In this document: positions 8,619 through 18,197 of the stretch, piece by piece
Layout: every line of letters starts with the position of its first letter
Position numbering within the stretch: the stretch's first letter is position 1
Source: Winogradskyella sp046545555
GTDB taxonomy: Bacteria > Bacteroidota > Bacteroidia > Flavobacteriales > Flavobacteriaceae
NCBI RefSeq assembly: GCF_046545555.1
Contig: NZ_JBHZTH010000001.1
Location: forward strand, 1,488,001 to 1,552,000
DNA length: 64,000 bases
Reading direction: 5' to 3'
Notes under the pieces: model-generated
The model's database searches: none
Seen by the model: the letters and a program-made list of their open reading frames with translations, nothing else
What the model was told of the DNA's origin: nothing
Program-made: the position numbers and the translations under genes

Positions 8619-11066
8619 ATGATTAAAAATTATTTTAAAATAGCATGGAGAAATATCTCAAAGAATAAAGTATTTTCATTAATTAACATTATTGGACTCA
8701 CCATAGGTTTAAGTGCTTCTTTCGTTATAGGTCTAATTATATATTACGATTATACTTTTGATGATTTTCATAAAGATGGAGATAAAATTTATAGAGTAGT
8801 AACTGAATTTACAGACCCAGAAGAAAAATACTATAATTCAGGTATAACACTGGCACTAAAAGGTGCCGTAGAAGATAATTCTAATTTTGAAACTGTAAGT
8901 GAATTTTACATCGAAAGACCATCAAAAGCAGTTAACAAAGAAAACGACTTTACTTTAAAATGGCCAAAATTTGTGATTTTTGCTGACCAAAATTATTTAG
9001 ATATTTTTCAATATAATTTTTTGGCAGGCAATAAAACGGAAGCATTAAAAAACCCCAACCAAGTTGTTTTAACACAGACACGTGCTAAAGAATATTTCCC
9101 AAAGCTTTCGCCATCCGAAGTTGTTGGTAAAACATTAGTTTACAATGACTCTATAAATGTAAAGGTCACTGGTGTAGTAGAGAATTACAAACAACGAACG
9201 GATATCGTTTTTAAAGAATTTATATCACACGCTACCTTACTTCAAACTAATAGAAAAATAGATATTACTAAGCGCTATTGGTTTAATACAAACTCTAATT
9301 CACAATTGTATGTGAAGTTTAAAGAAAATGCAGATGTAGCAAGTGTACAAAAACTTTTGGATGATTTGGCGTTAGAACACACGGACGAAGATGATATTAA
9401 ATATGGCGAATTTCGTAAGTTTAAGTTACAGTCACTTAACGATATTCACTTTAACGAGGATTACGGTACTTATGATTGGGAAAAAGCACAAGCCAGCAAA
9501 CCACTATTAAGAAATTTAGCACTTGTCGCACTCTTTTTATTGCTCTTAGGTTGTATTAATTTTATTAATTTAAATACAGCACAAGCCTCGCAAAGAGCTA
9601 AAGAAATTGGTATCAGAAAAACCTTGGGCAGCAGCAGAAAACAACTTATCGGGCAGTTTATAGGAGAAGCTTTTATTTTAGTCTTAATCTCTGCAGTGTT
9701 GTCCTTGTTACTTTCAAAATGGTTAATCAATGTGTTTTCAGATTTTGTACCAGATGATTTAAGTTACCAGCTTTTTAAATCGCCAGTTGTTATTTTTGGT
9801 GTAGTTATTTTACTTGTATTGGTTACTTTTTTATCTGGATTTTATCCTGCTTTGGTACTTTCAAAATATAACCCGGTTTCTGTAATGAAAAATCAAATTT
9901 CTGCGGGCGAACATAAAGTAGGTTTACGTAAGTTTTTAACCGTATTTCAATTTACAATTGCGCAAGTTTTTATCATTGCCACATTATTGGTTGGTAAGCA
10001 AATCAACTACTTGTTAACTAAGGATATGGGTTTTAAAACTGATGCTATTGTTTCGGTATTTCAGCCAAGAGCCGAGGAAGAGTTTTCTAAAAAGTTGCTG
10101 TTTGCAGAAAAGTTGAAAACAATTCCAGAAATAAAACAAGTGAGTATTGGCGGAAAAGGACCAGCTTCAAATGCGGTAAATTCAACAAATGTTACTTATA
10201 CCGATGGCGAGAACATCGCAAAATCTGAAATGGAATATATTAATGGGGATCTTAATTATCCCAAATTGTTTGAGCTTCAACTTATAGCTGGACGCCTTTA
10301 CAGAAACGATACTATCAGAGAATTAGTAATCAATGAAACTTTATTGCGCAGCTTAGGATTTTCCAATCCAGCCGAAGCTATTGGGAAACAAGTTGAAACA
10401 AATAATAAGCTTATTCCCATTGTTGGTGTAATGGCAGATTTTAACCAACGTTCTTTAAAATCTAAAATAAAACCAATGGCATTAACTGGTGATTGGTACC
10501 GACCAAATTTTAGCTTATACCAAGCTGTGCATGTATCGTTTTATAATGAATCGTCAGAAAATTTGAAATCTACATTGTCAAAAATCGAAAATGCCTACCA
10601 ACAGGTGTATACCGAAACTGATGATTATCGTGTGGAATTTATGGACGAGACTATTGCTAAATTTTACAATCGCGAACAAAAAATATCTAAGCTACTTAAT
10701 TGGTCAACTGGACTTTCCATTTTAATAAGCTGTTTGGGACTTTTGGGTCTTGTGATTTATACCACTAATAGACGTGTAAAAGAAATAGGTGTGCGTAAAG
10801 TTTTAGGTGCCTCGTTATTGCAAATTAACACATTATTGTGCAAAGAGTTTTTAATTCTTGTTGCTATTGCCTTCGTAATCGCGATACCTGTTGCCTATTA
10901 TGGAATTGACAGTTGGCTCCAAGATTTTGCTTATAAAACAAGTATTAGTTTTTGGGTGTTTTTGTTAAGCGGATGCGCAATGATTTTATTTGCATTATTA
11001 GTGATTAGTGCAAAAACCCTTCAAGCGGCAAATGCAAATCCAGTTAATTCGTTACGCTCAGAATAA
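8619..11066 (+). CDS. FtsX/MacB-type ABC transporter permease 4
   Basis: An 815-residue permease, the last of the first tandem set. I place the start at the ATG at 8619, because the protein then begins MIKNYFKIAWRNISKNK like its paralogues. The frame is open to an upstream GTG at 8577, but that would add 14 residues encoded by a palindrome and simple repeats. Domain order is as in the other members: first helix, periplasmic domain, FtsX block with LLLLGCINFINLNTAQAS, second helix and periplasmic domain, final FtsX block with NRRVKEIGVRKVLGAS and end NPVNSLRSE. It is slightly longer than its neighbours because of a larger first periplasmic domain. A palindrome with a following T-run (11095-11135) lies just downstream. 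Confidence 0.92.
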   Translation: MIKNYFKIAWRNISKNKVFSLINIIGLTIGLSASFVIGLIIYYDYTFDDFHKDGDKIYRVVTEFTDPEEKYYNSGITLALKGAVEDNSNFETVSEFYIERPSKAVNKENDFTLKWPKFVIFADQNYLDIFQYNFLAGNKTEALKNPNQVVLTQTRAKEYFPKLSPSEVVGKTLVYNDSINVKVTGVVENYKQRTDIVFKEFISHATLLQTNRKIDITKRYWFNTNSNSQLYVKFKENADVASVQKLLDDLALEHTDEDDIKYGEFRKFKLQSLNDIHFNEDYGTYDWEKAQASKPLLRNLALVALFLLLLGCINFINLNTAQASQRAKEIGIRKTLGSSRKQLIGQFIGEAFILVLISAVLSLLLSKWLINVFSDFVPDDLSYQLFKSPVVIFGVVILLVLVTFLSGFYPALVLSKYNPVSVMKNQISAGEHKVGLRKFLTVFQFTIAQVFIIATLLVGKQINYLLTKDMGFKTDAIVSVFQPRAEEEFSKKLLFAEKLKTIPEIKQVSIGGKGPASNAVNSTNVTYTDGENIAKSEMEYINGDLNYPKLFELQLIAGRLYRNDTIRELVINETLLRSLGFSNPAEAIGKQVETNNKLIPIVGVMADFNQRSLKSKIKPMALTGDWYRPNFSLYQAVHVSFYNESSENLKSTLSKIENAYQQVYTETDDYRVEFMDETIAKFYNREQKISKLLNWSTGLSILISCLGLLGLVIYTTNRRVKEIGVRKVLGASLLQINTLLCKEFLILVAIAFVIAIPVAYYGIDSWLQDFAYKTSISFWVFLLSGCAMILFALLVISAKTLQAANANPVNSLRSE

Positions 11067-11094
11067 TAGTTATAATTATTAGAATTTTTAAAGT

Positions 11095-11130
11095 GTCCGA
11101 TTACGTACAAAAAGTGTACTGAAATCGGAC
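11095..11130. promoter_or_regulatory. 36-bp palindrome, probable activator site (copy 1)
   Basis: Outer arms GTCCGATT (11095-11102) and AATCGGAC (11123-11130) enclose a second inverted pair GTAC/GTAC. Copy 2 at 13301-13336 has the same arms, the same total length and the same centre AAAAA. In both copies the first base lies exactly 91 bp upstream of the GG of a TTTGGCAT element. That constant spacing suggests an upstream activator site for a sigma-54-type promoter. A T-run follows at 11132-11136, so the hairpin might also end transcription of the permease operon. The two roles are not exclusive. Confidence 0.6.
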
Positions 11131-11182
11131 ATTTTTAGTTTCAATATTTAAGTTAAAAAATTAATAATCAAATAGTTATGTT

Positions 11183-11200
11183 TTTGGCATCATCTTCACT
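11183..11200 (+). promoter_or_regulatory. Sigma-54-like promoter of the S41 peptidase gene
   Basis: TTTGGCATCATCTTCACT matches the -24 half of the sigma-54 consensus (TTGGCA) well. The -12 half is weak: ten bases after GG stands AC where GC is expected. The same block, differing by one base, is found at 13389-13406, and both are followed by CTATATAA-like DNA. The distance to the ATG at 11245 is 59 bases from the GG. A Bacteroidota TTTG/TAnnTTTG promoter does not fit because the spacing is too short. Confidence 0.5.
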
Positions 11201-11244
11201 ATATAATTGGTAACAAATAAGACATTAACTAAAATCAATCAAAA

Positions 11245-12504
11245 ATGAAAAAAATCATCTTACTATTCGGATTAGTAGCAATTATTGGAAATGCTTACTC
11301 TCAAGTACCAGAAAATCTTACCGACGAAGAGAAAATCTATGGATTGTCCAAAGTATGGAAAGAAGCAGATAAGAACTTTGTTTTCTTTGATCAAGTTCCG
11401 GCATTAGATTGGGATAAAACGTATCAAGCGTATATTCCAAAAGTATTAGAAACAAATTCTACTTATGATTACTACAAAAAACTTCAGGAGTTTTGCGCTT
11501 TACTAAATGACGGTCATACGAAAGTAGTAGTTCCTTGGCAGTTAAGAGAGGTTAAAGAAATTGCCCCTCCGATAAAGACGGAGTTAATTAAGAATAAGGT
11601 CATCATTACTGCAATATTAAATGATACCATCAAAAATCAAGGACTTAAAAAAGGAATGGATATTATAGAAATCAACGGAATTAATATTCATGAGTATGCA
11701 TCATCAAGAGTGAAGCCTTATGTTTCTTATTCAACAGAACAAGACATGAATGTTCAAGTGTATGATTATCATTTGCTGAAAGGACATATTGAGGAAAAAG
11801 TAAAATTGAAAACTAATACTGGTAAGGTGTATTCGATTAGTCGAAAATTAACTAGTACAAAGTCTATAACTTCTGCTTATGAATTTAGAAAACTTAATGA
11901 TGAGACAGGTTATCTTAAATTAAATAGATTCTGGGGAAGAAATCTGGATGCTAAGTTTGATAGTATTTTCCAAGATATCCAAAGCATGCCGAAACTAATA
12001 ATTGACGTATCAGAAAATACTGGAGGAAATAACGGTTATGCAAACTATGTACTGAGTCATTTTGTCGATAAGCCATTTGAAACATCCCGTTGGAAGACAC
12101 TAATGTATATGCCAGCTTGGGTCTCTTGGGGATCTAGTGCGCAATGGCAAGATAATGAAGGGAACATTGTTGAACCCAAAGAAGAATCAAAAAGATACAC
12201 CAAACCAGTTGTAGTCTTAATTAGCGAAAAGACGTATTCGGCAGGTGAAGATTTTGTTTCGGCATTTCTTAATACAGAAAGAGGCATCGTGATTGGGCGA
12301 ACTACAGCAGGGTCTACCGGAAACCCAATTGGATTTTCATTACCAGGAGAAGGAGGCGTTCAAATTTGCTCAAAAAGAGATTATCTAGCTAATGGAAAAG
12401 AGTTTGTTGGTTATGGCATTGCACCTCAGATAGAAGTTAAAAAAGTAATAGACGAGAATCATTTAATCAATAAAGGGTTAGAAATTCTGAAAAAAGAAAA
12501 CTAA
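11245..12504 (+). CDS. S41 family peptidase, exported
   Basis: A 419-residue tail-specific-protease family (S41) enzyme with a signal peptide of about 19 residues (cleavage after NAYS). The N-terminal helical part contains the family motif LNDGHTK (residues 88-93), followed by a PDZ-like stretch (about 130-200). The catalytic domain carries Ser332 in TYSAGEDF, preceded by a beta strand PVVVLIS. LIIDVSENTGGNNGY (about 251-265) is the usual oxyanion-region strand. It likely acts in the periplasm. It lies alone with the DinB-like gene between two permease groups and has its own predicted activator site and promoter, so it appears to belong to the same regulon. Its target protein is unknown. Confidence 0.88.
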   Translation: MKKIILLFGLVAIIGNAYSQVPENLTDEEKIYGLSKVWKEADKNFVFFDQVPALDWDKTYQAYIPKVLETNSTYDYYKKLQEFCALLNDGHTKVVVPWQLREVKEIAPPIKTELIKNKVIITAILNDTIKNQGLKKGMDIIEINGINIHEYASSRVKPYVSYSTEQDMNVQVYDYHLLKGHIEEKVKLKTNTGKVYSISRKLTSTKSITSAYEFRKLNDETGYLKLNRFWGRNLDAKFDSIFQDIQSMPKLIIDVSENTGGNNGYANYVLSHFVDKPFETSRWKTLMYMPAWVSWGSSAQWQDNEGNIVEPKEESKRYTKPVVVLISEKTYSAGEDFVSAFLNTERGIVIGRTTAGSTGNPIGFSLPGEGGVQICSKRDYLANGKEFVGYGIAPQIEVKKVIDENHLINKGLEILKKEN

Positions 12505-12514
12505 AGCGAACAAA

Positions 12515-12559
12515 GTGCAAAACCGCAATAGCGTCCATATGCCGCTACTGCATTTACAC
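12515..12559 (-). other. Imperfect inverted repeat between peptidase and DinB-like genes
   Basis: Arms GCAATAGCG (12525-12533) and CGCTACTGC (12543-12551) flank a 9-base loop. Outer parts GTGCAAA and TTTACAC extend the pairing. The mismatches are A-C or C-A as + strand RNA but G-U as - strand RNA, so if this is an RNA structure it would be transcribed from the - strand, or the arms have simply decayed. The block is clearly richer in G and C than its surroundings. Confidence 0.3.
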
Positions 12560-12604
12560 AAGACAGTTATAGCTAATTAAACAAAATCAATAAAAATCTA
12601 AAAA

Positions 12605-13165
12605 ATGAAAAATCGAATTCACATCATCTTAATCTTTATGGCAACCATCTTAGTATTAAGCAGTGCTGCAAGTATGAAATCAGACAAAGCAACTTCTGAT
12701 CTCAATTTAAAACTTAATGAGGTGGCATCCTATATTTCTGTTCGGGATACAATAAACCTTGAAGTGTCGGAAGCTTCTGTTGCATGGCATATGGATCACA
12801 TTTATTTAATGGTAAATCAGTTACATAAAGCGCTCAAGTATTCTGATGAAAGTAATTACAAAGCGGAATCTAATAAGGTACGTGACTATGTCTTTACTTC
12901 TAATACGTTACCTAGAGGAAAAGTTACTGCGCCAGAGTCTGTAAGACCAGCAGAAAATTTAACTATCAATACGTTAAAAATGCATTATGATGAAGCGCTT
13001 GCTACAGTCGAAAAGTTGCCTATGCTTGCAGAAAAGAAGCACTTTAATCATCCTATACTCGGTACTATGAATAGAGACGAGACTATTAAGTTTCTTGCTA
13101 TTCATACAGAACATCACCTTAAGATTATACGCGATATATTGAAGAATAACGATAACAAAAAATAG
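12605..13165 (+). CDS. Exported DinB-superfamily (DUF1569-like) protein
   Basis: A 186-residue protein with an N-terminal hydrophobic segment (about residues 5-22, probable signal peptide), then a four-helix bundle of the DinB type. Possible metal ligands are His62/His65 in the first core helix (VAWHMDHIYLMVNQLHKAL) and the HxxxH pattern His167-His171 in HTEHHLKII. The segment HPILGTMNRDETIKFLAIH is typical of the DUF1569 branch. DinB-like proteins are often thiol-dependent metalloenzymes, but no substrate can be named here. The exported form is unusual for the superfamily. It follows the S41 peptidase gene after 100 bases and probably shares its transcript. Confidence 0.7.
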   Translation: MKNRIHIILIFMATILVLSSAASMKSDKATSDLNLKLNEVASYISVRDTINLEVSEASVAWHMDHIYLMVNQLHKALKYSDESNYKAESNKVRDYVFTSNTLPRGKVTAPESVRPAENLTINTLKMHYDEALATVEKLPMLAEKKHFNHPILGTMNRDETIKFLAIHTEHHLKIIRDILKNNDNKK

Positions 13166-13300
13166 CTACGGGTAAGTTTGAAGTTTTGACAAATTAATTA
13201 TTGGTTATCAACTTCTTACAAAAGTCCTTTTGGATTTTTATATTCAATTTTTACTTACAGAAAAAGTTACTCAAACGCTCAATGAAGTGATACACAAACC

Positions 13301-13336
13301 GTCCGATTACGAACAAAAATTGTATCGAAATCGGAC
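13301..13336. promoter_or_regulatory. 36-bp palindrome, probable activator site (copy 2)
   Basis: The outer arms GTCCGATT (13301-13308) and AATCGGAC (13329-13336) are identical to copy 1 at 11095-11130. The inner part differs at several places but keeps ACAA/TTGT complementarity. The start lies 91 bp upstream of the GG of the next TTTGGCAT element, exactly as in copy 1, while the DNA between palindrome and promoter is not conserved. That pattern indicates selection on site and spacing, as expected for an enhancer-binding activator. Confidence 0.6.
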
Positions 13337-13388
13337 ACTTTTGTTTTTGAATAAAAATGTAAAATACTGTAATTCAGATTATTATATA

Positions 13389-13406
13389 TTTGGCATCATC
13401 TTCTCT
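13389..13406 (+). promoter_or_regulatory. Sigma-54-like promoter of the second permease operon
   Basis: TTTGGCATCATCTTCTCT differs by one base from the element at 11183-11200. The -24 part is good; at -12 it reads TC instead of GC. The ATG of permease 5 follows 48 bases after the GG. Together with the palindrome it would drive 13440-21084 (two permeases, DUF2807 protein, ATPase, TolC). Confidence 0.5.
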
Positions 13407-13439
13407 ATATAAATAGCATCAATCAAAAAATGAATAATC

Positions 13440-15797
13440 ATGATTCTTAACTTCATTAAAATAGCATTCAGAAGTTTACTGAAAAATAAAGGCTATAGTT
13501 TCCTAAATATTTTCGGATTAGCTATCGGAATCACATGTGCAAGTTTAATCTTTCTTTGGGTAGAAGATGAGTTGAGTTTTGACCAATCTTTTGACCGTGC
13601 TGAAAATGTATACTACGTACCAACCAATCAAGAGTACGAAGGTAAGTGGTACACAATTTATGCATCACCTGGACCTTTAGCTCAAGATATGAAAAATGAT
13701 ATTCCTGAGGTTTTAAGAGCAACACGCTCTAGTAGTCAAGAACGTTTGTTTACAGTTGGCGACAATGCAATAAACAGCCGTGGACGCTTTGTTGACCAGG
13801 ATTTTTTAGATATTTTTAGTTTAAAATTTATTGAAGGTAATCGTAAAGATGCGTTTACTAATCCTGAAGCTATTGTATTGACGCAACGAACTGCCGAAAA
13901 ACTTTTTGGTGTTGGCGAAAAGATAGTAGGCAAGGTTGTAAGAGTAAGTAATAAAGATAATTATTTAGTTACAGGTATTATTGAAAATTTGCCAAAGAAT
14001 ACCTCATTTCCTTTCAATTGGATAGCACCTTTTGAGCGCTACGCAGATGGTCAAGAATGGATGACCTTTTATGGAAATAATTTTTCAGACACTTTTGTAG
14101 AATTATCACCAGAATCTAATTTTGAATCTGTTGATAAAAAAGTAAGGGGTTTAATAGCTTCAAAGGAAGAAGAAACAAGCGATTACGCCATTTTACATGC
14201 TATGAAAGATTGGCATTTAAGGTCAAAGTTTGAGAATGGTGTTAAAGTTGGTGGTCGCATAAAATATGTGACTTTATTCACAATCATTGCGTTTATCATT
14301 CTTTTTATAGCATGTATTAATTTTATGAATTTATCTACAGCACGAAGCGAAAAACGTGCTAATGAAGTTGGCGTACGTAAAGCCATGGGCTCTAGTCGTG
14401 GTCGATTGATTGCACAATTTATTTCAGAGGCTTTGATTTTATCGTTTATCGCAATGTTAGTGAGTATTTTGCTTTTGGTCGTATTATTACCAGAGTTTAA
14501 TTTAATAATAGATAAGGATTTAGTTTTAGGCTTAACAAACCCAACACATTTATTTCTTTTATTGAGTATTGCTATCGTTTGTGGTTTACTAGCAGGTTTA
14601 TATCCAGCATTTTATTTATCATCTTTTAAACCTGTTGCCGTTTTAAAAGGATTAAAAGTTACTGAAGGTTCAGTATCATTTATCAGAAAAGGTTTAGTTG
14701 TTGGGCAGTTTACTATTTCAATAGTATTTATAATAGCAACAATTATAGTCTATCAACAAATTCAATTTGCTAAAAATAGAGAATTAGGTTTCGATAAAGA
14801 CCAATTATTGTCGATGCGTATCAATGAAGAAGCTATTGATAAATTTAATGTTATTCAGCAAGATTTAATTAATTCAGGTGCTGTGTCTAATGCTACTTTA
14901 AGTAATTCTGAAATACTATCCGACGGATTTAATGGCTCAGGTTTTCAGTGGAAAGGTGGAACAAATACTGAAGATGTTTTAATTTCTTTTAGATATGTAA
15001 CCCAAAGCTTTTTTGAAACCACAGGTTTAGAAATTATTGAAGGTCGTGGTTTTAGTAATAACATCGAAGCTGATAGTAGTTCTACATTGATTTCAAAATC
15101 ACTTGCCAAAATGATGGGTAGTGATAGTGCAATAGGTAAGAAGATTACACGAGGGGATGATGTAAATATTGAGGTTGTTGGTGTTGTTGAAGATTATCTT
15201 CATGGTAGCATGTTTGGTTCTAGCGACCCGGTGTTGTTTTTTAATTATCCAAATAATACACAACATATGTATATAAAGATTAAAAAAAATAGTGCTGTAA
15301 ACGAAGCTTTGGCAGATATTGAAATGGTCTTGAAAAAGCACTTGCCAGCCTATCCTTTTGACTACAAATTTGTGGATGATGTTTTTGATGCCAAATTTAA
15401 AGACGAACAGCTTATTGGTGAGTTATCCCAAGTTTTTGGAATACTTGCTATACTTATTTCATGCTTAGGATTATTTGGTTTAGCAGCATACACCGCAGAG
15501 CAAAGACGAAAAGAAATTGGGGTTCGTAAAGTGCTTGGGGCAAGTGTGTCTGGTATCGTAAAACTACTATCAAAAGACTTTTTAAAGCTAGTAGCAATCT
15601 CGATTGTAATAGCAATTCCGATAGCGTGGTATTTTATGCACGATTGGCTTCAAGAATATGCTTATCGTATAGAGATTAATTGGTGGGTTTTTGTAATTGC
15701 TGGTCTTAGTGCAATTGTAATAGCCATGTTAACGGTTAGTTTTCAGGCAGTAAGAGCTGCGGTAGCTAATCCTGCAGATAGTTTAAAAACAGAATAA
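13440..15797 (+). CDS. FtsX/MacB-type ABC transporter permease 5
   Basis: A 785-residue double FtsX permease opening the second operon. The start MILNFIKIAFRSLLKNKGYS aligns with the other members. It has a first helix (about residues 20-42), a MacB-type periplasmic domain to about 275, an FtsX block with LFIACINFMNLSTARSEKR, a second anchor and periplasmic domain, and a final block with EQRRKEIGVRKVLGAS and end NPADSLKTE. It resembles permease 1 most in the first FtsX block (ARSEKRA.EVGVRK). It is preceded by its own predicted palindrome and sigma-54-like promoter, and followed after 12 bases by permease 6. Confidence 0.92.
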   Translation: MILNFIKIAFRSLLKNKGYSFLNIFGLAIGITCASLIFLWVEDELSFDQSFDRAENVYYVPTNQEYEGKWYTIYASPGPLAQDMKNDIPEVLRATRSSSQERLFTVGDNAINSRGRFVDQDFLDIFSLKFIEGNRKDAFTNPEAIVLTQRTAEKLFGVGEKIVGKVVRVSNKDNYLVTGIIENLPKNTSFPFNWIAPFERYADGQEWMTFYGNNFSDTFVELSPESNFESVDKKVRGLIASKEEETSDYAILHAMKDWHLRSKFENGVKVGGRIKYVTLFTIIAFIILFIACINFMNLSTARSEKRANEVGVRKAMGSSRGRLIAQFISEALILSFIAMLVSILLLVVLLPEFNLIIDKDLVLGLTNPTHLFLLLSIAIVCGLLAGLYPAFYLSSFKPVAVLKGLKVTEGSVSFIRKGLVVGQFTISIVFIIATIIVYQQIQFAKNRELGFDKDQLLSMRINEEAIDKFNVIQQDLINSGAVSNATLSNSEILSDGFNGSGFQWKGGTNTEDVLISFRYVTQSFFETTGLEIIEGRGFSNNIEADSSSTLISKSLAKMMGSDSAIGKKITRGDDVNIEVVGVVEDYLHGSMFGSSDPVLFFNYPNNTQHMYIKIKKNSAVNEALADIEMVLKKHLPAYPFDYKFVDDVFDAKFKDEQLIGELSQVFGILAILISCLGLFGLAAYTAEQRRKEIGVRKVLGASVSGIVKLLSKDFLKLVAISIVIAIPIAWYFMHDWLQEYAYRIEINWWVFVIAGLSAIVIAMLTVSFQAVRAAVANPADSLKTE

Positions 15798-15809
15798 AAC
15801 ATAAGAGTC

Positions 15810-18197
15810 ATGATTAAAAGTTATTTAAAAATTGCGTGGAGAAATATAATCGGAAGTCCTCTTTTTTCTTCTATAAATATATTAGGCTTAACATTGAGTC
15901 TTGCCATTGCAACCTTATTATTTATGTTTGTTCACCATGAAAACAGCTTTAATACTATGTTTTCTCAAAAGGATCAGATTTATAGAATATTAACTGAAAC
16001 CTCAGAAAGCTATGATAATAAAGTTTATGCTAATGCACCTGCAATGGTCGCGCCAACGAGTATTGATGAAATTCCAGAAATTTTAGATGCTACACGTTTT
16101 TTAAAACATGGCTTTGGCGAGCCAGCTTATGTAAGTACAGAAAACTCAGAATTTATTGAATCCTCATTATATTATGCAGATCCAAGTTTATTTAAAATAT
16201 TCGATTTAAAACTGAAACATGGTTTCGCGAAGAGTGCTCTTGAGAAGCCAAATACAGCAATTGTTTCGACGAGTACTGCAAAACGTTATTTTGGTACAGA
16301 CCAAGTGATCGGAAAAATTTTAAAAATAGATGATCGACTAGAAATAGAAATTACCGGTGTTTTTGAGGACTTACCAAAAAACACAACATTAGATGGCAAT
16401 CTTTATGTCTCTTTTGCAACAAGTTTTTTTGCTAAGCGCCCAACATGGTCAAATGCCAGTTTAGAAACTTACATCCTAACGTCAAAAAGTACCGACGAAA
16501 TAGTACTGAAGTCTAAGCTAAAAGACATGTTAGATAAAAATGTAAAAACAGAAGAGCAGTGGTACACTATTGGTGTGCAATCTTTAGATAGAGTACATTT
16601 GTATTCTGGCAACATAGAGAATGGATATAGTTCTAGAAAAGGATCTATCGAACAAGTGAAAAGCTTAACATGGTTAGCCCTACTTATTCTTGTTATTGCT
16701 TGTATTAATTACATGAATCTTACAACGGCACGTTCTCAAAAAAGATCGCGAGAAGTAGGTGTTAGCAAAACACTAGGAGCATCATTTTTAAATTTGGTTA
16801 CAAGATTTTATACCGAAACAGGTTTAATTACGGCTATTTCAATTTTGCTCGGTGTGTGTTTGGCGTTAATCTGTTTACCTATGTTCAATCAAATTTCGGG
16901 AAAAGAGATTCCTAATACGTTAATATGGTCAGGAACATTCATTGTGTCTCTATTGGCAATTTGGAGTGTTTCAACTTTACTTGCAGGTTCTTATCCTGCG
17001 CTATATATGTCTAGTCTGTCAGCAAAAAAAATATTGAGTGGTGGTAAAGTAGGTTCATATTGGGCAACGACAATTAGAAAGGGGCTTGTGGTCTTGCAAT
17101 TTGGAGCATCGACTGTACTTATAATAGGTGTTTATGTAATTTATAAACAACTCGATTTTATACAAAATAAGGATTTGGGTTTTAATAAGGAGCAAGTTAT
17201 GGCCATTTCAATTAATGGTATAAATGATGAAAATGATGTTCAATTATTTCAACAAAAATTAAGTGAATTACCTATAGTATCTAGTGTTGGTGCTGCACAA
17301 GGTTATCCAGGGAAATCAGTGAGTGGTAGAATGGTACAAAATCCATTACAAGATGACGGAGGTTTGGCTGTACAAACCAACAGATCTGAAGCAAGAGCAA
17401 TAGAAGTCATGGGATTAAGATTTATTGCAGGTAAAAATTTACCCGAAAACAAAGTACAAGGAGATACCTTAGTCGAGGTGGTAATAAACAAAAAAATTGC
17501 TAGGTATTTAGGTTTCACTCCGGAAGAAGCGATTGGTAAATCTATTCAAATGCTTCCAGGTAATAATGAATATATCGTTGGTGTAGTCGAGGACTTTAAC
17601 TACGCATCCTTGCGAGAGCCTATTGGTGCTTATGCATTTCATAATATGTCCACAGAACGTAAGGAATATATGTTGGCTAAAATTAATTTTAGCGATTTAG
17701 AACAAAGTATTAGTAGTATTGAAAGAAGTTTTAAAACAGTAGCTCCTAATGTTCCTTTTGATTATAGTTTTTTGGATGAAAATTTAGAAAAACTGTATCT
17801 ACAAGAAAAACGAACAGCATCTATCAGTATGATATTTTCAATTTTAGCGGTATTTGTAGCCTGCTTAGGTCTTTTTGGTTTAGCAGCATTTACGTCAGAG
17901 CAACGCGACAAAGAAATAAGTATTCGTAAAGTATTAGGTGCATCAGTATCTGGTATTGTTCAGTTATTGTCTGTCGATTTTATAAAATTGGTTGTTGTAG
18001 CTTTAATAGTGTCATTTCCATTAGCTTATTATGTTATGAATAACTGGTTGCAAGATTTTGCATATAGAATTGATATCAGCTGGTATCCATTCGTTTTTAC
18101 AGCAATTTGTGCCATAGGAATAGCAATGTTTACCGTGAGCTTTCATGCAATTAGAGCTGCAATTGCAAATCCAATAAAGAGTTTAAAGACAGAATAA
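15810..18197 (+). CDS. FtsX/MacB-type ABC transporter permease 6
   Basis: A 795-residue permease of the same double FtsX build, last of six in the window. The N-terminus FKIAWRN-type motif is present as LKIAWRNIIGSPLFSSINIL. Coupling region EQRDKEISIRKVLGAS replaces the usual EIGVRK with EISIRK. The end is NPIKSLKTE. The gene begins 12 bases after permease 5 and is followed, after a 30-base leader of ATCAAAAA repeats, by the DUF2807 gene. Permeases 5 and 6 are grouped with the second ATPase and the TolC gene, so they probably work with these, sharing the adaptor from the first operon. Confidence 0.92.
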   Translation: MIKSYLKIAWRNIIGSPLFSSINILGLTLSLAIATLLFMFVHHENSFNTMFSQKDQIYRILTETSESYDNKVYANAPAMVAPTSIDEIPEILDATRFLKHGFGEPAYVSTENSEFIESSLYYADPSLFKIFDLKLKHGFAKSALEKPNTAIVSTSTAKRYFGTDQVIGKILKIDDRLEIEITGVFEDLPKNTTLDGNLYVSFATSFFAKRPTWSNASLETYILTSKSTDEIVLKSKLKDMLDKNVKTEEQWYTIGVQSLDRVHLYSGNIENGYSSRKGSIEQVKSLTWLALLILVIACINYMNLTTARSQKRSREVGVSKTLGASFLNLVTRFYTETGLITAISILLGVCLALICLPMFNQISGKEIPNTLIWSGTFIVSLLAIWSVSTLLAGSYPALYMSSLSAKKILSGGKVGSYWATTIRKGLVVLQFGASTVLIIGVYVIYKQLDFIQNKDLGFNKEQVMAISINGINDENDVQLFQQKLSELPIVSSVGAAQGYPGKSVSGRMVQNPLQDDGGLAVQTNRSEARAIEVMGLRFIAGKNLPENKVQGDTLVEVVINKKIARYLGFTPEEAIGKSIQMLPGNNEYIVGVVEDFNYASLREPIGAYAFHNMSTERKEYMLAKINFSDLEQSISSIERSFKTVAPNVPFDYSFLDENLEKLYLQEKRTASISMIFSILAVFVACLGLFGLAAFTSEQRDKEISIRKVLGASVSGIVQLLSVDFIKLVVVALIVSFPLAYYVMNNWLQDFAYRIDISWYPFVFTAICAIGIAMFTVSFHAIRAAIANPIKSLKTE

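Noticed and set aside
11095..11136. Palindrome copy 1 as a simple terminator only
   Set aside because: Copy 2 lacks a clean T-run but keeps arms and the 91-bp spacing to the promoter element, so a pure terminator role does not explain the pair.
13230..13412. A 60-codon + strand frame between the DinB-like and permease 5 genes
   Set aside because: It runs straight through the 36-bp palindrome and the sigma-54-like element, and the product has no recognisable features.
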